Shown here in pieces: positions 24,791 to 34,802 of a stretch of DNA of 64,000 nt. The position numbers were made by a program, and so were the translations under genes. Source of the DNA: Pegea sp. RAD2-039 (Eukaryota > Chordata > Thaliacea > Salpida > Salpidae); contig JAQGEQ010000380.1 of assembly GCA_034620365.1 (NCBI GenBank), positions 496,001 to 560,000 on the forward strand. Direction: 5' to 3'. The notes below the pieces were generated by a model. It searched no databases, was not told the origin of the DNA, and was given only the letters and a program-made list of their open reading frames with translations. Every line of letters starts with the position of its first letter. The first letter of the stretch is position 1.

Positions 24791-27700
24791 TCAATTCATG
24801 TATCTCAAAAGTTTCACAACAAACTTACATCAAAATTTGTCTAAAAATAGATTTAGTTAGCATCAGTTTATAAAAGTTATTCATCTGAATTTTCTATTTG
24901 CATAAGTTTTTGTTGACAACAAGCTGTTGTGTTCTAATAAACTTTACCCAATTCAATTATTTCTTCATCTTATTTAAGAACTCTCTTTTTTGACAGTTTT
25001 AAAACTCAAATCTTACTTTTATAAGCTGCTCATTTTCAATAAAACAAAACTTTCTTTTGTCATTTTTAGAATTTGAAGAAGTTTAGCTACAACTAATTGA
25101 TCATCTCTCAAACAAATATCTATTTAAGAATTTATTAAATCAAGATGCAGTAAACAAGTAAACATATGAATTGTTTGATCAGAATAATATAAATAATAAT
25201 ATCTAAGATTATTTAAAGAAAAAGTAATTTTTTGTACATTTAGTGTTTAACTTACAATAATAAAATGCAATATAAGCAGTTGCTACAGAATGCAGTCTAT
25301 TATCATTTATTTGTTTTATATAACAAATCTTTATTTAAATCCTTATATAAATCTTTATATATAAATTAAATTCATGTTTTTATTGTCTTCAGATGAATGA
25401 GTTGGAAATTGATCGAAAATAGCTTCGAAGACTTTTTTTTTAATTTGATGAATATGAATTGATATGACAAATATTTAATTATATGTAAAACCGTAAATAA
25501 TTTTAAATATATTGAAGTGACAAGCTTTGTCTAGAGCAATATTTGACAACTTTAATGGAATCGGTTTCATCTTTTCTCTTTCATGCTTATTAACAGGCAT
25601 CGAGCTTTTCAATTTTAAAATTTTAAGGTATAACAAATATTTTTTTATAAAAAAGTTAAAAACACATTTTGGTTTCAAATAACACCTGATTTTTAAGTAA
25701 TCAGCTTTATCAGAATCAAATTTTGTAAAATCAAATTAAAAGATTAAAACATTATAAAATGTTAAAGATTTTTGAGTGAACCCATTTAAATGAAATCAAT
25801 GGTTTTAAAATATTTTCTAGAATTTGTCATTTTCTAAAATTAACATTTCTTAAACGTTAATTAATTATTTAATTAAAAGTTAAAAACTAAGTTTTTATAC
25901 TGTTTAATTTGAGCATTTAAAATAATATTTTATTTGCAATTTTTTTAGCAATTTTCTTATAGCTTTGCTAAGCAGTAATAAATTTTTGTAATATTTAAAT
26001 CTTACAAATATAATAAAAATAAAAACATATTAAAAATTTAATAAATATCTTTTGTTTCATTTAAAAACTAAATAATAAATCTTTCAAAATTTACTCTAAA
26101 CAAACAAATAAAATTTTTATTAATAGATACATTTTTTTCGATTCTTAAAAATCCTTGTTTTGTTAATACCATATCAACTTAAACCTTTTTTAAGATGAAG
26201 CTAATTTTTAACTTTTGATAAATATTTCATAATTAATATCTTATAATATAGATTACTTATAGTATAGACTTTTTTAAAAGATTAAATTTATGATAGTTTT
26301 TAAAGTATCAGCATTAAAGTTAAAATTAGTATTAAATCTTTTTCTCATCATAGAACTGGCAAAAGTTTTTTGAAGAATGAAACTTTTAAAGTCAAACAAA
26401 AATTTGTCTCAATTAAATACACAAATGTCAATAAAACCTTTTGATATGGTTAATTGGATAAGTTGGTTTGATAAAAATATATAGGCTTATATATAATAAA
26501 TAATATATAGTTAACCTGAAAATACGGCCCTTTTACAATTGTAAAAATTTTATATCAAGTTTATTAAATAGTTTATTAAAACGATTGTATGAAAATGAGA
26601 TGTTTATTTTGACACATACATTGATATTTAGCAAAAACTCTATCTAATATTTAGAATATATTAACTTTGAAACTAATGCTGACATAAAAAATTTAAAAAA
26701 CTAGTTTTAAAAATGCAAAAGTCACGAGTTTATCTGAATAAGGTTTAAGTTACAAAAAGCGTAGTGGCGTAAGAGTTCTTATTAAAACTTTGAAAACAAT
26801 TTATGTAAATATTCCTTTAGTCTTAAAAAGGACTACAGAAACAAACTATTCAGTGAAATTTAACAATTATTCTAAAGAAAAAAGAGCTCTTATTTCACTA
26901 AGATGGTTTAATTCTTAAATTTTGTTTTTATAGAAGAATTAATATTTATCAAAAATACTATCAAACAATAAAGTTTTTATCTTTTTCTTTAAACTTTAGA
27001 CAAATTGATTGGTAGTAGTAAGTTATTGTATACTGCTGAAAAAAATAATCGATTTAAATTGCTTTATAATTGCTTTAATATTGAAAAGTCCTATAAAGAT
27101 ATATACTTAACAATTTTAGGTTTTTTTATTATATTGTAACCAATATTAAAACAACGATTGTGATTTTACAACAAATAAATAAGAAAGCTGAGCTTTAAAT
27201 TCTAGTAAAACGAGTTTTTATGAAAACAAGTTTAATACTTCATCAAGTAAAACGATCGTATAATGTTTTCATTGGTCGAAAAGAGGGCGTACTTATAAGC
27301 TTGTTTTTAATTGGATAAGTTTAAAACAAGCCCGTTTTAAATTATTTTAATCTTTATAATTCTTTTCAGAAAAAGAAAATTAGATAGCCTTAAATGTTAA
27401 ATTATATTTTTGAGTGTAAAGATTTATTGTTAGACAATGATGGATAATGATTGCAAATATTGGAAAGTTTTCATTTTTACAACAAATGAGTTTAATTTTC
27501 TTCATTTATTATCTGAATAAAGTTAAAAAAGCAAAAATCAGCTTACGTAAGAAGTGATTTGAAACTATTAGAATCTTTAAGAAAAAACTAACTCAACTCT
27601 AATAAAAGATGAATATTAGTATCTAATATAAATATATAATATAATGTCAATAACTGCACTTTAAAGCTCATACATTCATATTGTCAATGATGCTGTGAAG

Positions 27701-27861
27701 AACTTAGTTTATAAACTATGTTGTAAATTATTGCGTTGGTTCTTTTTCACTACAAAGGCCTGTCAACTTATTATTAATCACGAAATAAGACTAATAATGT
27801 TAGAGGTTATTCTTTTCTTTTTTAAAACCTCAGACCTAGCGAATAAACAACCTTTTTAAAC

Positions 27862-27961
27862 TTGGTTTTAAGTGAAATTATTATTTTATACATACGAAAA
27901 TTTGATTTTACTTATTACTCTTACTATAAGAATAAAAAATAATAATTTCACTTAAAACCAA
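27862..27961. repeat. Perfect 26-bp inverted repeat with 48-bp spacer
   Basis: The arm at 27862-27887 is the exact reverse complement of 27936-27961, and the arms are separated by 48 AT-rich bases. Pairing stops abruptly at both outer ends and there is no obvious target-site duplication. It could be a small MITE-like element, a hairpin-forming transcript or a cruciform. It lies about 1 kb upstream of the first aldolase gene. Confidence 0.85.
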
Positions 27962-28586
27962 AGCAAAATATAAACTTTTGATTTTAATTATTTTTAGTTT
28001 CTTTTACTATTTATGCGTAACTGATTGAACAAAATAACAATGTATGTTATCATATTTTATTTACTTCATTCCGTAAAAACTAAATTAAAGTTTTCCGTTA
28101 TTAAAATAAAATTCAGTAAATGATTTTTGAAGTCTGTTCAAAGTTTTCTTAAATTAACTATTTCCAGAAACCAATAGTAAAATAATCAGTTAAAATATAT
28201 TATTGAGATCAGTAAATATTAGCAATACCCTTGTTATTGTAAGTAACTATTCTAGTTTTATAAAACTTCAAAATCAAATTCAAGATTATATTAGATGAAT
28301 TTATAATAATCAATTTCTAAACAAAAAATAGCATAATTGTCCCTAAAGTTTAAATTTGGAAAACTTTAATTAGAAAATAAATAAAAAAATATTTTTTTAT
28401 TTTTCAAATAATTTAATTCAAATGTCTTATCTAATTATTTACTTAGGATTTTAAATTAAGTTTTCTTATTTATTATTACTAATGCGAATCAGTTATAATC
28501 GTTCGTATTTAATTTAGGGAAGCCAAGGTGATAATGTCAAGCAGTTGTAGTCGTTAGGAAACGAATAGATGAGTAGTTTAATTTTG

Positions 28587-28593
28587 TATAAAA
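28587..28593 (+). promoter_or_regulatory. TATA-like box upstream of aldolase copy 1
   Basis: TATAAAA occurs at the end of a locally GC-richer stretch (about 28515-28600), 333 bases before the aldolase ATG. A pyrimidine-poor AG acceptor (ATTTAG at about 28894-28899) lies between it and the ATG, which would fit a 5' UTR intron or trans-splicing. TATA-like strings are common in AT-rich DNA, so support is modest. Confidence 0.35.
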
Positions 28594-28925
28594 CCGTGAA
28601 TATATATATAGTTGATTATAAAATTTTATTTTTATATTTTAAATCTATACTGAATCTAAATAATTTACTTAAAAATTAACTCAATCAGATTTCAGCCAAA
28701 TGTTAGAAAATTATTAATAATTGTTAAAAATTTCATCAAAATAATATTAATAACTTATTATAGTTATTAAGCTAACTTCAAAAGTAAAAGGCTAGTAAAC
28801 GTTTTTATCATTTTTAAAATATTGATTTAATTTCATTATGGTCATTGAAATTCCTTCTAAATATTTATGAAATTGTATTTTGTTTGTTTTTAAATTTAGT
28901 CAGTAGTTGAGATTGAGAAGTTATA

Positions 28926-30011
28926 ATGTTAAGTTTAGATCAGAAAGCAAAAGATAATTTAAAAGCTATTGCTCAGAAGATTGTAGCTGATGGTAAAGGT
29001 ATTCTTGCAGCTGATGAAAGCACTGGAACCATGGGGAAGAGATTAAGCCAGATAAAAGTCACAAATGAAGAAGAAAATCGAAGAGTTTATAGGCAACTGT
29101 TGGTTACTTCAGGTGCTGAGATGTCTAAATATATTGGTGGAGTTATTCTATTTCATGAAACTCTTTATCAAAAAGATGATAATGGAAAACTTTTAAAGGA
29201 TCATTTAAAAGAGCAAGGAATTGTGGTTGGTATTAAAGTTGATAAGGGTGTTGTAAAGCTTCTTGGGACTTGTGATGAAACTACAACTCAAGGTTTAGAT
29301 GGTTTAGGAGATAGATGTGCTCAATATAAAAAGGATGGATGTGACTTTGCTAAATGGAGATGTGTTTTAAAAATTACAGATAAAACACCATCATCATTGG
29401 CTATTATGGAAAATGCAAATGTCTTGGCAAGATATGCTTCTATATGTCAACTAAATGGCCTTGTTCCAATTGTGGAACCAGAAATTTTACCAGATGGTGA
29501 TCATACAATCGAAAGATGTCAAGAAGTATCTGAAAAAGTGTTGGCAGCTTGTTATAAAGCATTGAGTGATCATCATGTATATTTGGAAGGAACTTTACTT
29601 AAACCTAATATGGTGACAAATGGTCATGATGCAACAGTCAAAGCATCACCAGAAAAAGTTGCTGATGCCACTGTTACAGCTTTGAGACGAACTGTTCCTG
29701 CAGCAATGCCTGGTGTAGTCTTTTTATCTGGTGGTCAATCTGAGTTATCAGCAACTGCAAATCTGAGTGCTATTAATAAAGTTTCAGATCTTCGTCCTTG
29801 GAAACTCTCTTTCTCATATGGTCGTGCTCTTCAAGCTTCTGTGTTAAAAGCCTGGAAGGGAAATCAGAATAATGTAGATGTAGCAAAGAAAGTTTTCCTT
29901 CACAGAGCTCAAATGAATTCTTTAGCTGCCAGTGGTTTATATGATAAAGATATGGAATCAGATGATGAAGCTGCAGCTAAGAGTCTGTTTGTTTCTGAAC
30001 ATACTTATTAG
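28926..30011 (+). CDS. ALDO: Class I fructose-1,6-bisphosphate aldolase, copy 1
   Basis: A cytosolic glycolytic and gluconeogenic enzyme that splits fructose-1,6-bisphosphate into dihydroxyacetone phosphate and glyceraldehyde-3-phosphate through a Schiff base. It has 361 residues against 363-364 for animal aldolases, in one exon. Catalytic residues are in place: D30 in LAADEST, K104 in GIKVDKG, K143 in AKWRCVLKI, the Schiff-base lysine K226 in [10 protein letters not shown], and the C-terminal tyrosine in EHTY. This copy differs from the next two at its N-terminus ([20 protein letters not shown]) and over its last 50 residues. The core (about codons 48-308) is nearly the same at DNA level. 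An AATAAA follows at 30313-30318. The lack of introns and tandem layout suggest duplication of an intronless ancestor. Confidence 0.97.
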   Translation: MLSLDQKAKDNLKAIAQKIVADGKGILAADESTGTMGKRLSQIKVTNEEENRRVYRQLLVTSGAEMSKYIGGVILFHETLYQKDDNGKLLKDHLKEQGIVVGIKVDKGVVKLLGTCDETTTQGLDGLGDRCAQYKKDGCDFAKWRCVLKITDKTPSSLAIMENANVLARYASICQLNGLVPIVEPEILPDGDHTIERCQEVSEKVLAACYKALSDHHVYLEGTLLKPNMVTNGHDATVKASPEKVADATVTALRRTVPAAMPGVVFLSGGQSELSATANLSAINKVSDLRPWKLSFSYGRALQASVLKAWKGNQNNVDVAKKVFLHRAQMNSLAASGLYDKDMESDDEAAAKSLFVSEHTY

Positions 30012-30675
30012 ATATTCTTTTCATTTTGAGTAAAAGTTTTCATTTGTTTTGAAGTTATAGAATCCTTGATTATTTAGTATAGTTTGATTAAGAGCAAATA
30101 GTTAATTTTTTATAATAGAACAAGAAAATAAGAGTGAGCTACAGTTATTTCTTAGGAGTTTAACTTAGCAATTTAATTCATTTCATAATATAACCTTTGA
30201 AAAGCAAGTGAAATAGCAAAGTATGATATTTTGAGTGAAGAATAATAACTGAGATACTACAACTACTTTTACTTTTTAGTATTTGGATTTATTAATTTCA
30301 TTGCAATTATTTAATAAAATTTTGGATTAAAAAGTTTTGTGATTTTGTTGCTTAAGTTTTAGTTTATCTTAAAAATTATTTCTCTTTTATAGATGTGTCA
30401 TTATAAGTTAAAATAAAATCATAACTTAGTGACATTTTATTTGTGATAATTTATTTAAGTAGCAAGTAATAGTTTATATGCTGATATCTAAAATAGTTAT
30501 TTTAGTTAATGAGATAGATTAATAATTATAGTGTTAGTGAACTATATGCTTAATATAATAAATATTTTTATCATAATAATAAAATAGGATAATTAAAAAG
30601 AATAAGTCTTGGCTATGAATAAATTGGTTTTTACTAAAGATTATAGAAAAAAGTTTTTAAGAATCATAAGTAAAA
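30012..30675. other. Spacer between aldolase copies 1 and 2
   Basis: 664 bases of AT-rich DNA holding the copy 1 poly(A) signal (AATAAA at 30313-30318) and presumably the copy 2 promoter. I see no gene, and no resemblance to the second spacer except in the last dozen bases before the ATG. Confidence 0.6.
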
Positions 30676-31761
30676 ATGCCATTTTTAAGTGAAGAATTAA
30701 AAGCAGAGCTGAAAGCTAATGCTCAGAAGATTGTAGCTGATGGTAAAGGTATTCTTGCAGCTGATGAAAGCACTGGAACCATGGGGAAGAGATTAAGCCA
30801 GATTGATGTTGCAAATGAAGAAGAAAATCGAAGAGTTTACAGGCAACTGTTGGTTACTTCAGGTGCTGAAATGTCTAAATATATTGGTGGAGTTATTCTA
30901 TTTCATGAAACTCTTTATCAAAAAGATGATAATGGAAAACTTTTAAAGGATCATTTAAAAGAGCAAGGAATTGTGGTTGGTATTAAAGTTGATAAAGGTG
31001 TTGTAAAGCTTCTTGGGACTTGTGATGAAACTACAACTCAAGGTTTAGATGGTTTAGGAGATAGATGTGCTCAATATAAAAAGGATGGATGTGACTTTGC
31101 TAAATGGAGATGTGTTTTAAAAATTACAGATAAAACACCATCATCATTGGCTATTATGGAAAATGCAAATGTCTTGGCAAGATATGCTTCTATATGTCAA
31201 CTAAATGGCATTGTTCCAATTGTGGAACCAGAAATTTTACCAGATGGTGATCATACAATCGAAAGATGTCAAGAAGTATCTGAAAAAGTGTTGGCAGCTT
31301 GTTATAAAGCATTGAGTGATCATCATGTATATTTGGAAGGAACTTTACTTAAACCTAATATGGTGACAAATGGTCATGATGCAACAGTCAAAGCATCACC
31401 AGAAAAAGTTGCTGATGCCACTGTTACAGCTTTGAGACGAACTGTTCCTGCAGCAATGCCTGGTGTAGTCTTTTTATCTGGTGGTCAATCTGAGTTATCA
31501 GCAACTGCAAATCTGAGTGCTATTAATAAAGTTTCAGATCTTCGTCCTTGGAAACTCTCTTTCTCATATGGTCGTGCTCTTCAAGCTTCTGTGTTAAGAG
31601 CCTGGAAGGGAAAAGCTGAAAATGTAGAAACCGCAAAAACAGTTTTCCTTCACAGAGCTCAAATGAATTCATTGGCAGCTACTGGCTCTTATGAAGCAAG
31701 TATGGAGTCTGGTGGTTCAGATGCAGCTAAGAGCTTGTTTGTTGGAAATCATACTTATTGA
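30676..31761 (+). CDS. ALDO: Class I fructose-1,6-bisphosphate aldolase, copy 2
   Basis: The second 361-residue aldolase in the array is intronless and keeps all catalytic residues at the same positions as copy 1 (D30, K104, K143, K226, C-terminal Tyr in NHTY). Its N-terminus, [18 protein letters not shown], is shared with copy 3. It differs from copy 3 by only about five residues (for example I for L in QLNGIVP, D for N in DGDHT, S for T in QEVSEK, and RAW for KTW near the C-terminus). Similarity to copy 3 begins just before the ATG (ATCATAAGTAAAA) and ends at the stop codon. A poly(A) hexamer lies at 32055-32060. Same enzyme role; tissue or stage specialisation would be conjecture. Confidence 0.97.
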   Translation: MPFLSEELKAELKANAQKIVADGKGILAADESTGTMGKRLSQIDVANEEENRRVYRQLLVTSGAEMSKYIGGVILFHETLYQKDDNGKLLKDHLKEQGIVVGIKVDKGVVKLLGTCDETTTQGLDGLGDRCAQYKKDGCDFAKWRCVLKITDKTPSSLAIMENANVLARYASICQLNGIVPIVEPEILPDGDHTIERCQEVSEKVLAACYKALSDHHVYLEGTLLKPNMVTNGHDATVKASPEKVADATVTALRRTVPAAMPGVVFLSGGQSELSATANLSAINKVSDLRPWKLSFSYGRALQASVLRAWKGKAENVETAKTVFLHRAQMNSLAATGSYEASMESGGSDAAKSLFVGNHTY

Positions 31762-33182
31762 TAGATTCAACTCGTTAAGGCTAATATAGACTCATAGAAG
31801 TTTGGATGTTTGTTTTCATCATGCTGTTTTTTCACCTCAAATAATATTTATTGCTTCTGAAGATAAGTTTGATAATTAGTGCTTTTAAGACTTACACAAG
31901 TTATGCTGCATGGCCTACACATGATTTTTAGAATTATTTTACTACTTAGTTTTATAACAGACAGCTGCATTTGCTTAGAATCTTAATGATCATGATTTAT
32001 TCATTTTTTAAAAACAATTCTTTTTGATAAATTTAGTTTTATGTGTTAATTGTAAATAAACTTATTATTTGGTATAAAATCTGACGATAAATTTGTTTTT
32101 AGCTAATTTTTCTTACAACTAATCTTAATGATTGTTCATTTATTTATCTTAACTATAATTAATTTCTTATATTTTTACAGATAAACCTTTTTGTTGGTAT
32201 TATGATTCTTTGAATTTTTGAATAGGATTTTTTGATTTATTTATGTTAAAAATTTTGGGCCATTAGTTTGAAGAAGAAATATTTTTCTATAATTACATAA
32301 TAATGTATAAATTTTATACCATATTAAGTTGTCATTTGTAAATTAGATATTAATTTAAATTAGATATTATTTAATATTGTTTATTTAATAGTTATAAAGA
32401 TTAAAATAGTTTCAATGATTTATATAATTTTCTGTTTACAATAAAATATCTTTCAGTTAAATCAAAGTTATATATACATTTTAATTATTCAATAGCCTAA
32501 AAGATTGTGGAAAGATGATAAAATAAAATTATTTTATTTCTAGAAAATAAAAGTTTTAAATTTTTGAGGTAATTATGAAAATTTCTATCAAATCATTCTG
32601 AAAACAGATTATTTCAAAATTTTATTTTCAAATTCATCAATAAATTTTGTTTGGGCATTAATATAATGTTAGTCTTGAATTAAAGTCTTTTCAACTTATT
32701 CAATCTACAAAAAAGATAAAGAATCTTTTAAAGATACGCTTTTATTGAGGGGTAATGTTTATTTTTATTTATTACTTAAAAAATTGCGATAAATAAACTT
32801 TATGATAATGCAAAAATAACTACCAAAAAAAAAGTTTATCTTTTGCTAACATAGCAAAAATAACTACAACTTTTTTATAATTATTATTTGAATTATTTTA
32901 TATTTTAGCTGGTTTAATTTAGCCCAGTCAAAGATGAATTCAAATAATCCAAAAATAATAAAATAATTTTTTAAATCTTAAATAAATTAGTTGTTGTACC
33001 AGTTTAGAATATGTTTTTATGATATAAATTTTAAAAGATTGTATTTTTAAATCAGTTTTTACTAAAATTCATGAATTAGTTATAATGATTATTGATACAA
33101 TTTATAAAACATAATTTTTGGGATTTTTATAGAAATATACAATTTCTAATTGTTTAATTTCCTTTGAGCATCATAAGTAAAA
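31762..33182. other. Spacer between aldolase copies 2 and 3
   Basis: 1.4 kb of AT-rich DNA without a gene. It contains the copy 2 poly(A) signal and a short direct repeat (GCAAAAATAACTAC) near 32811-32866. Its sequence is unrelated to the first spacer apart from about 15 bases before the ATG. Confidence 0.6.
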
Positions 33183-34268
33183 ATGCCATTTTTAAGTGAA
33201 GAATTAAAAGCAGAGCTGAAAGCTAATGCTCAGAAGATTGTAGCTGATGGTAAAGGTATTCTTGCAGCTGATGAAAGCACTGGAACCATGGGGAAGAGAT
33301 TAAGCCAGATTGATGTTGCAAATGAAGAAGAAAATCGAAGAGTTTATAGGCAACTGTTGGTTACTTCAGGTGCTGAAATGTCTAAATATATTGGTGGAGT
33401 TATTCTATTTCATGAAACTCTTTATCAAAAAGATGATAATGGAAAACTTTTAAAGGATCATTTAAAAGAGCAAGGAATTGTGGTTGGTATTAAAGTTGAT
33501 AAAGGTGTTGTAAAGCTTCTTGGGACTTGTGATGAAACTACAACTCAAGGTTTAGATGGTTTAGGAGATAGATGTGCTCAATATAAAAAGGATGGATGTG
33601 ACTTTGCTAAATGGAGATGTGTTTTAAAAATTACAGATAAAACACCATCATCATTGGCTATTATGGAAAATGCAAATGTCTTGGCAAGATATGCTTCTAT
33701 ATGTCAACTAAATGGCCTTGTTCCAATTGTGGAACCTGAAATTTTACCAGATGGTAATCATACAATCGAAAGATGTCAAGAAGTAACTGAAAAAGTGTTG
33801 GCAGCTTGTTATAAAGCATTGAGTGATCATCATGTATATTTGGAAGGAACTTTACTTAAACCTAATATGGTGACAAATGGTCATGATGCAACAGTCAAAG
33901 CATCACCAGAAAAAGTTGCTGATGCCACTGTTACAGCTTTGAGACGAACTGTTCCTGCAGCAATGCCTGGTGTGGTCTTTTTATCTGGTGGTCAATCTGA
34001 GTTATCAGCAACTGCAAATCTGAGTGCTATTAATAAAGTTTCAGATCTTCGTCCTTGGAAACTCTCTTTCTCATATGGTCGTGCTCTTCAAGCTTCTGTG
34101 TTAAAAACCTGGAAGGGAAAAGCTGAAAATGTAGAAACCGCAAAAACAGTTTTCCTTCACAGAGCTCAAATGAATTCATTGGCAGCTACTGGCTCTTATG
34201 AAGCAAGTATGGAGTCTGGTGGTTCAGATGCAGCTAAGAGTTTGTTTGTTGGAAATCATACTTATTGA
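33183..34268 (+). CDS. ALDO: Class I fructose-1,6-bisphosphate aldolase, copy 3
   Basis: The third aldolase is intronless and 361 residues long, with an intact active site (K226 in LLKPNMV, K143 in AKWRCV, C-terminal Tyr). It is nearly identical to copy 2 along its whole length, including the 13 bases before the ATG. It shares with copies 1 and 2 an almost invariant core, including synonymous positions. No disabling change is seen, so all three copies look functional. It is the last gene of the array; the next gene begins about 530 bases later. Confidence 0.97.
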   Translation: MPFLSEELKAELKANAQKIVADGKGILAADESTGTMGKRLSQIDVANEEENRRVYRQLLVTSGAEMSKYIGGVILFHETLYQKDDNGKLLKDHLKEQGIVVGIKVDKGVVKLLGTCDETTTQGLDGLGDRCAQYKKDGCDFAKWRCVLKITDKTPSSLAIMENANVLARYASICQLNGLVPIVEPEILPDGNHTIERCQEVTEKVLAACYKALSDHHVYLEGTLLKPNMVTNGHDATVKASPEKVADATVTALRRTVPAAMPGVVFLSGGQSELSATANLSAINKVSDLRPWKLSFSYGRALQASVLKTWKGKAENVETAKTVFLHRAQMNSLAATGSYEASMESGGSDAAKSLFVGNHTY

Positions 34269-34802
34269 ACAAAAGATTATCCCTATATTTGCTTTGCTGA
34301 GTTTAATTAAGTTTACACATTTATTTCTATAAAATCAGTTAGTTATATTTTATTGAGTCAACTAATTCCATAAAGAAACATTTCTTTTAATTACTGATCA
34401 TGCTACAAACTCTCTTGCTTTACTTCTGACATTCTAATTTCAAGTAGTAAATGACTAATATTCCTACGTCCTTAAATGTTTATTTGTATGTTTTATATGA
34501 AATTAACAATTAGTGAATATAATCATAACCTTCCTAATTCAATATTCATTGTATTTATCAAATCATATTTACTTGCAGAAATGTTTTTTAAGTGAAGTTG
34601 ACAACAATGTTTCATTTTCCAAAGTTTAAAGATTACCATTAAATTAATTACTAAATGAGTAGAACTTCCTGTAAAGCTGTATTTCATACAGATAACAAGT
34701 AAATTTCTTATCAAGTTTACTTTACATCTGAAATTCTTATCAATAAAATAAACTTTCAGAAATTTATTGAACACTTCATCTTCTTTCTATATTCCATCTC
34801 AG
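34269..34802. other. Intergenic stretch holding the unseen 5' exon of the next gene
   Basis: The first recognised exon of the following gene starts at 34803 in phase 0, so an exon carrying its ATG should lie here or, less likely, inside the aldolase array. I could not find an ATG-bearing segment with a phase 0 donor. Candidates such as the ATG at 34654 do not join in frame. Confidence 0.45.

Larger units (their letters stand above)
22716..28925. other. AT-rich intergenic region between forkhead and aldolase array
   Basis: Missing 5' exon(s) of the forkhead gene probably lie near the left edge. I found no other gene. Two patches (23960-24060 and 24690-24790) resemble tRNA-derived SINE pieces, and a long perfect inverted repeat sits at 27862-27961. 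A TATA-like box for the first aldolase lies at 28587. Small frames at 23239-23451 and 25475-25678 have no recognisable content. Confidence 0.55.

Noticed and set aside
28926-34268. Bacterial origin of the intronless aldolases
   Set aside because: The proteins are typical animal class I aldolases in length and motifs, and their base composition fits neighbouring coding exons; transfer is not needed.
34523-34774. Minus-strand 83-codon frame between aldolase 3 and the next gene
   Set aside because: Rich in Leu, Lys and Asn as expected of random AT-rich DNA, with no domain or splice context.
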